64,000 nt of DNA, taken from IMG/VR virus record IMGVR_UViG_3300041411_000053, positions 1-64,000 of that record. One strand, 5' to 3'. How positions within the stretch are numbered: position 1 is the first letter of the stretch; every line of letters starts with the position of its first letter. This DNA comes from a virus. Both the position numbers and the translations under genes were made by a program. The notes beneath the pieces were generated by a model. The model did no database searches, was not told the origin of the DNA, and worked only from the letters and a program-made list of their open reading frames with translations. Shown here in pieces: positions 63,258 to 64,000 of this stretch.

Positions 63258-63814
63258 ACATTCCCCTTCATAAAATGATCAACAAGTTGTTCACGACGTT
63301 TATCTTTTGTGCTGGCGGCATTGTATCCGTGTTCGGTGAGGAAAGCAACCACGTTTTTGACAGATTCTTTATTCTTTTCAATAGCTTGCTTCTGAGCCAT
63401 TGCTTCATGAATTGACAATCCGTATCGTTCAGCGTGAGTTTTGACCTTGTGGCATGGTTTGCACAACAACGCAAGGTCTTCTTTCCTGACAAACACCACA
63501 CCTTCAACAAACTTCTGGATGTCGGTGACAGTCTTCAACGAATGCTCGCCTGTCTTGTGGTCAACTTCACAATTACCACCAGCAAAAGTCTTCAGACATT
63601 GCTCGCATTTGAATCCCCAAACAGTTGGATGAGCTTTCATACTCCGAGGATTGGTGTTGACCATCTTAACACGATTCTCTTTCATGAACTGAAGTTTGAC
63701 CGGATTCTTTGACCAAAGGTGGCGACGAATGCCACCACGAATAAACGAAAGGAAAGCACTCTCTGTCTTCCAGAATTCAGGGTATTCCTCCCACATTTTG
63801 ATAGTGTTAGTCAT
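63254..63814 (-). CDS. HNH endonuclease
   Basis: 186 residues from the ATG at 63814 that overlaps the previous stop. 'CEQCLKTF...NCEVDHKTGEHSL' and 'LALLCKPCHKVKTHAERYG' give the zinc-bound HNH core (D-H ... C-x2-C-H). Typical free-standing phage HNH nuclease, perhaps for DNA processing or homing. Confidence 0.88.
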   Translation of the reverse strand: MTNTIKMWEEYPEFWKTESAFLSFIRGGIRRHLWSKNPVKLQFMKENRVKMVNTNPRSMKAHPTVWGFKCEQCLKTFAGGNCEVDHKTGEHSLKTVTDIQKFVEGVVFVRKEDLALLCKPCHKVKTHAERYGLSIHEAMAQKQAIEKNKESVKNVVAFLTEHGYNAASTKDKRREQLVDHFMKGNV

Positions 63815-64000
63815 AATAAGCAACTAGTGGATAAACACCATACTCAGTTTGATCCTTGAACTTCACCCTACTCAAATGACCGAACCGTGCATCGTGTGAG
63901 AAATAACCATAGTCAGTAACACGGTTAAATCCACCAGCATCCGCTTCTTTAGAATCATAACTTGAACGATTGGTTGGGAACCGTTCTTTTGTTTCATTAT
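63807..64000 (-). CDS. Unknown protein, C-terminal part
   Basis: Open from the right edge to TAA at 63807. About 64 residues seen, including 'RSSYDSKEADAGGFNRVTDY' and ending 'YPLVAYYD'. Not recognised. Overlaps the HNH start by 8 bp. Confidence 0.6.
   Translation of the reverse strand, partial: NETKERFPTNRSSYDSKEADAGGFNRVTDYGYFSHDARFGHLSRVKFKDQTEYGVYPLVAYYD

Overview
The window is part of the genome of a tailed double-stranded DNA phage. It has a lambda-like head and tail gene order, a portal, a large terminase, a tRNA cluster, a nucleotide-metabolism set and dozens of very small, tightly overlapping genes. There is no rRNA, host housekeeping operon, integrase or CRISPR array. The lambda G/GT-type chaperone pair, a gpV-like tube protein and the lack of any sheath gene point to a siphovirus. 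Perfect sigma70 promoters and Shine-Dalgarno sites suggest a Gram-negative host. A PL7 alginate-lyase-like gene hints at an alginate producer such as Pseudomonas; this is inference.

Layout. (1) 1-12.7 kb, minus strand: virion genes. Reading leftwards from 12.7 kb these are an SGNH hydrolase, a head fibre, a DUF5681-type protein (small terminase candidate), the large terminase, portal, S49 protease with internal scaffold, decoration protein, major capsid protein, neck and tail-terminator proteins, tail tube, tail chaperones with a -1 frameshift site, and the start of the tape measure. (2) 12.8-14.5 kb, minus: a tRNA cluster (Ser-GCU, Ser-UGA, Pro, Tyr, Thr, Asp, Asn, Gly, Trp) with two aberrant tRNA-like stretches and two tiny ORFs, behind a perfect TTGACA-17-TATAAT promoter. 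(3) 14.5-15.9 kb, minus: small genes and a helix-turn-helix protein that faces (4) across three direct repeats. (4) 16.1-36.8 kb, plus: RNA ligase, polynucleotide kinase, PRPP synthetase and nicotinamide phosphoribosyltransferase (RNA repair and NAD salvage), two HNH/AP2 homing endonucleases, DNA ligase, dCMP deaminase, a SLOG-type protein, alginate lyase, a PPP phosphatase, TOPRIM and PD-(D/E)XK proteins, and many small unknowns with ATGA/TAATG overlaps. (5) 36.85-37.85 kb: a gene-free convergent zone full of short hairpins. (6) 37.9-48.1 kb, minus: about 25 small unknown genes, most behind individual near-identical promoters (TTGAC-like, 16 bp, TAGAAT, with a conserved TTCTCTAAA in the spacer); three parS-like 16-mers lie in and beside this region. 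(7) 48.1-64 kb, minus: more small genes, an isolated tailspike gene with its own promoter and terminator, then nrdA, nrdB, thyX, a DUF5664 protein, dut, a DnaQ-like exonuclease and an HNH nuclease.

Together regions 4 and 7 remodel the host: dNTP supply (RNR, ThyX, dUTPase, dCMP deaminase), NAD renewal, and RNA and DNA end repair. Region 6 looks like an early host-takeover zone. Region 1 builds the particle. DNA polymerase, helicase, lysis genes and most of the tail lie outside the window. All coordinates and translations were read by eye from the sequence; family names rest on motif recognition, not on database searches.
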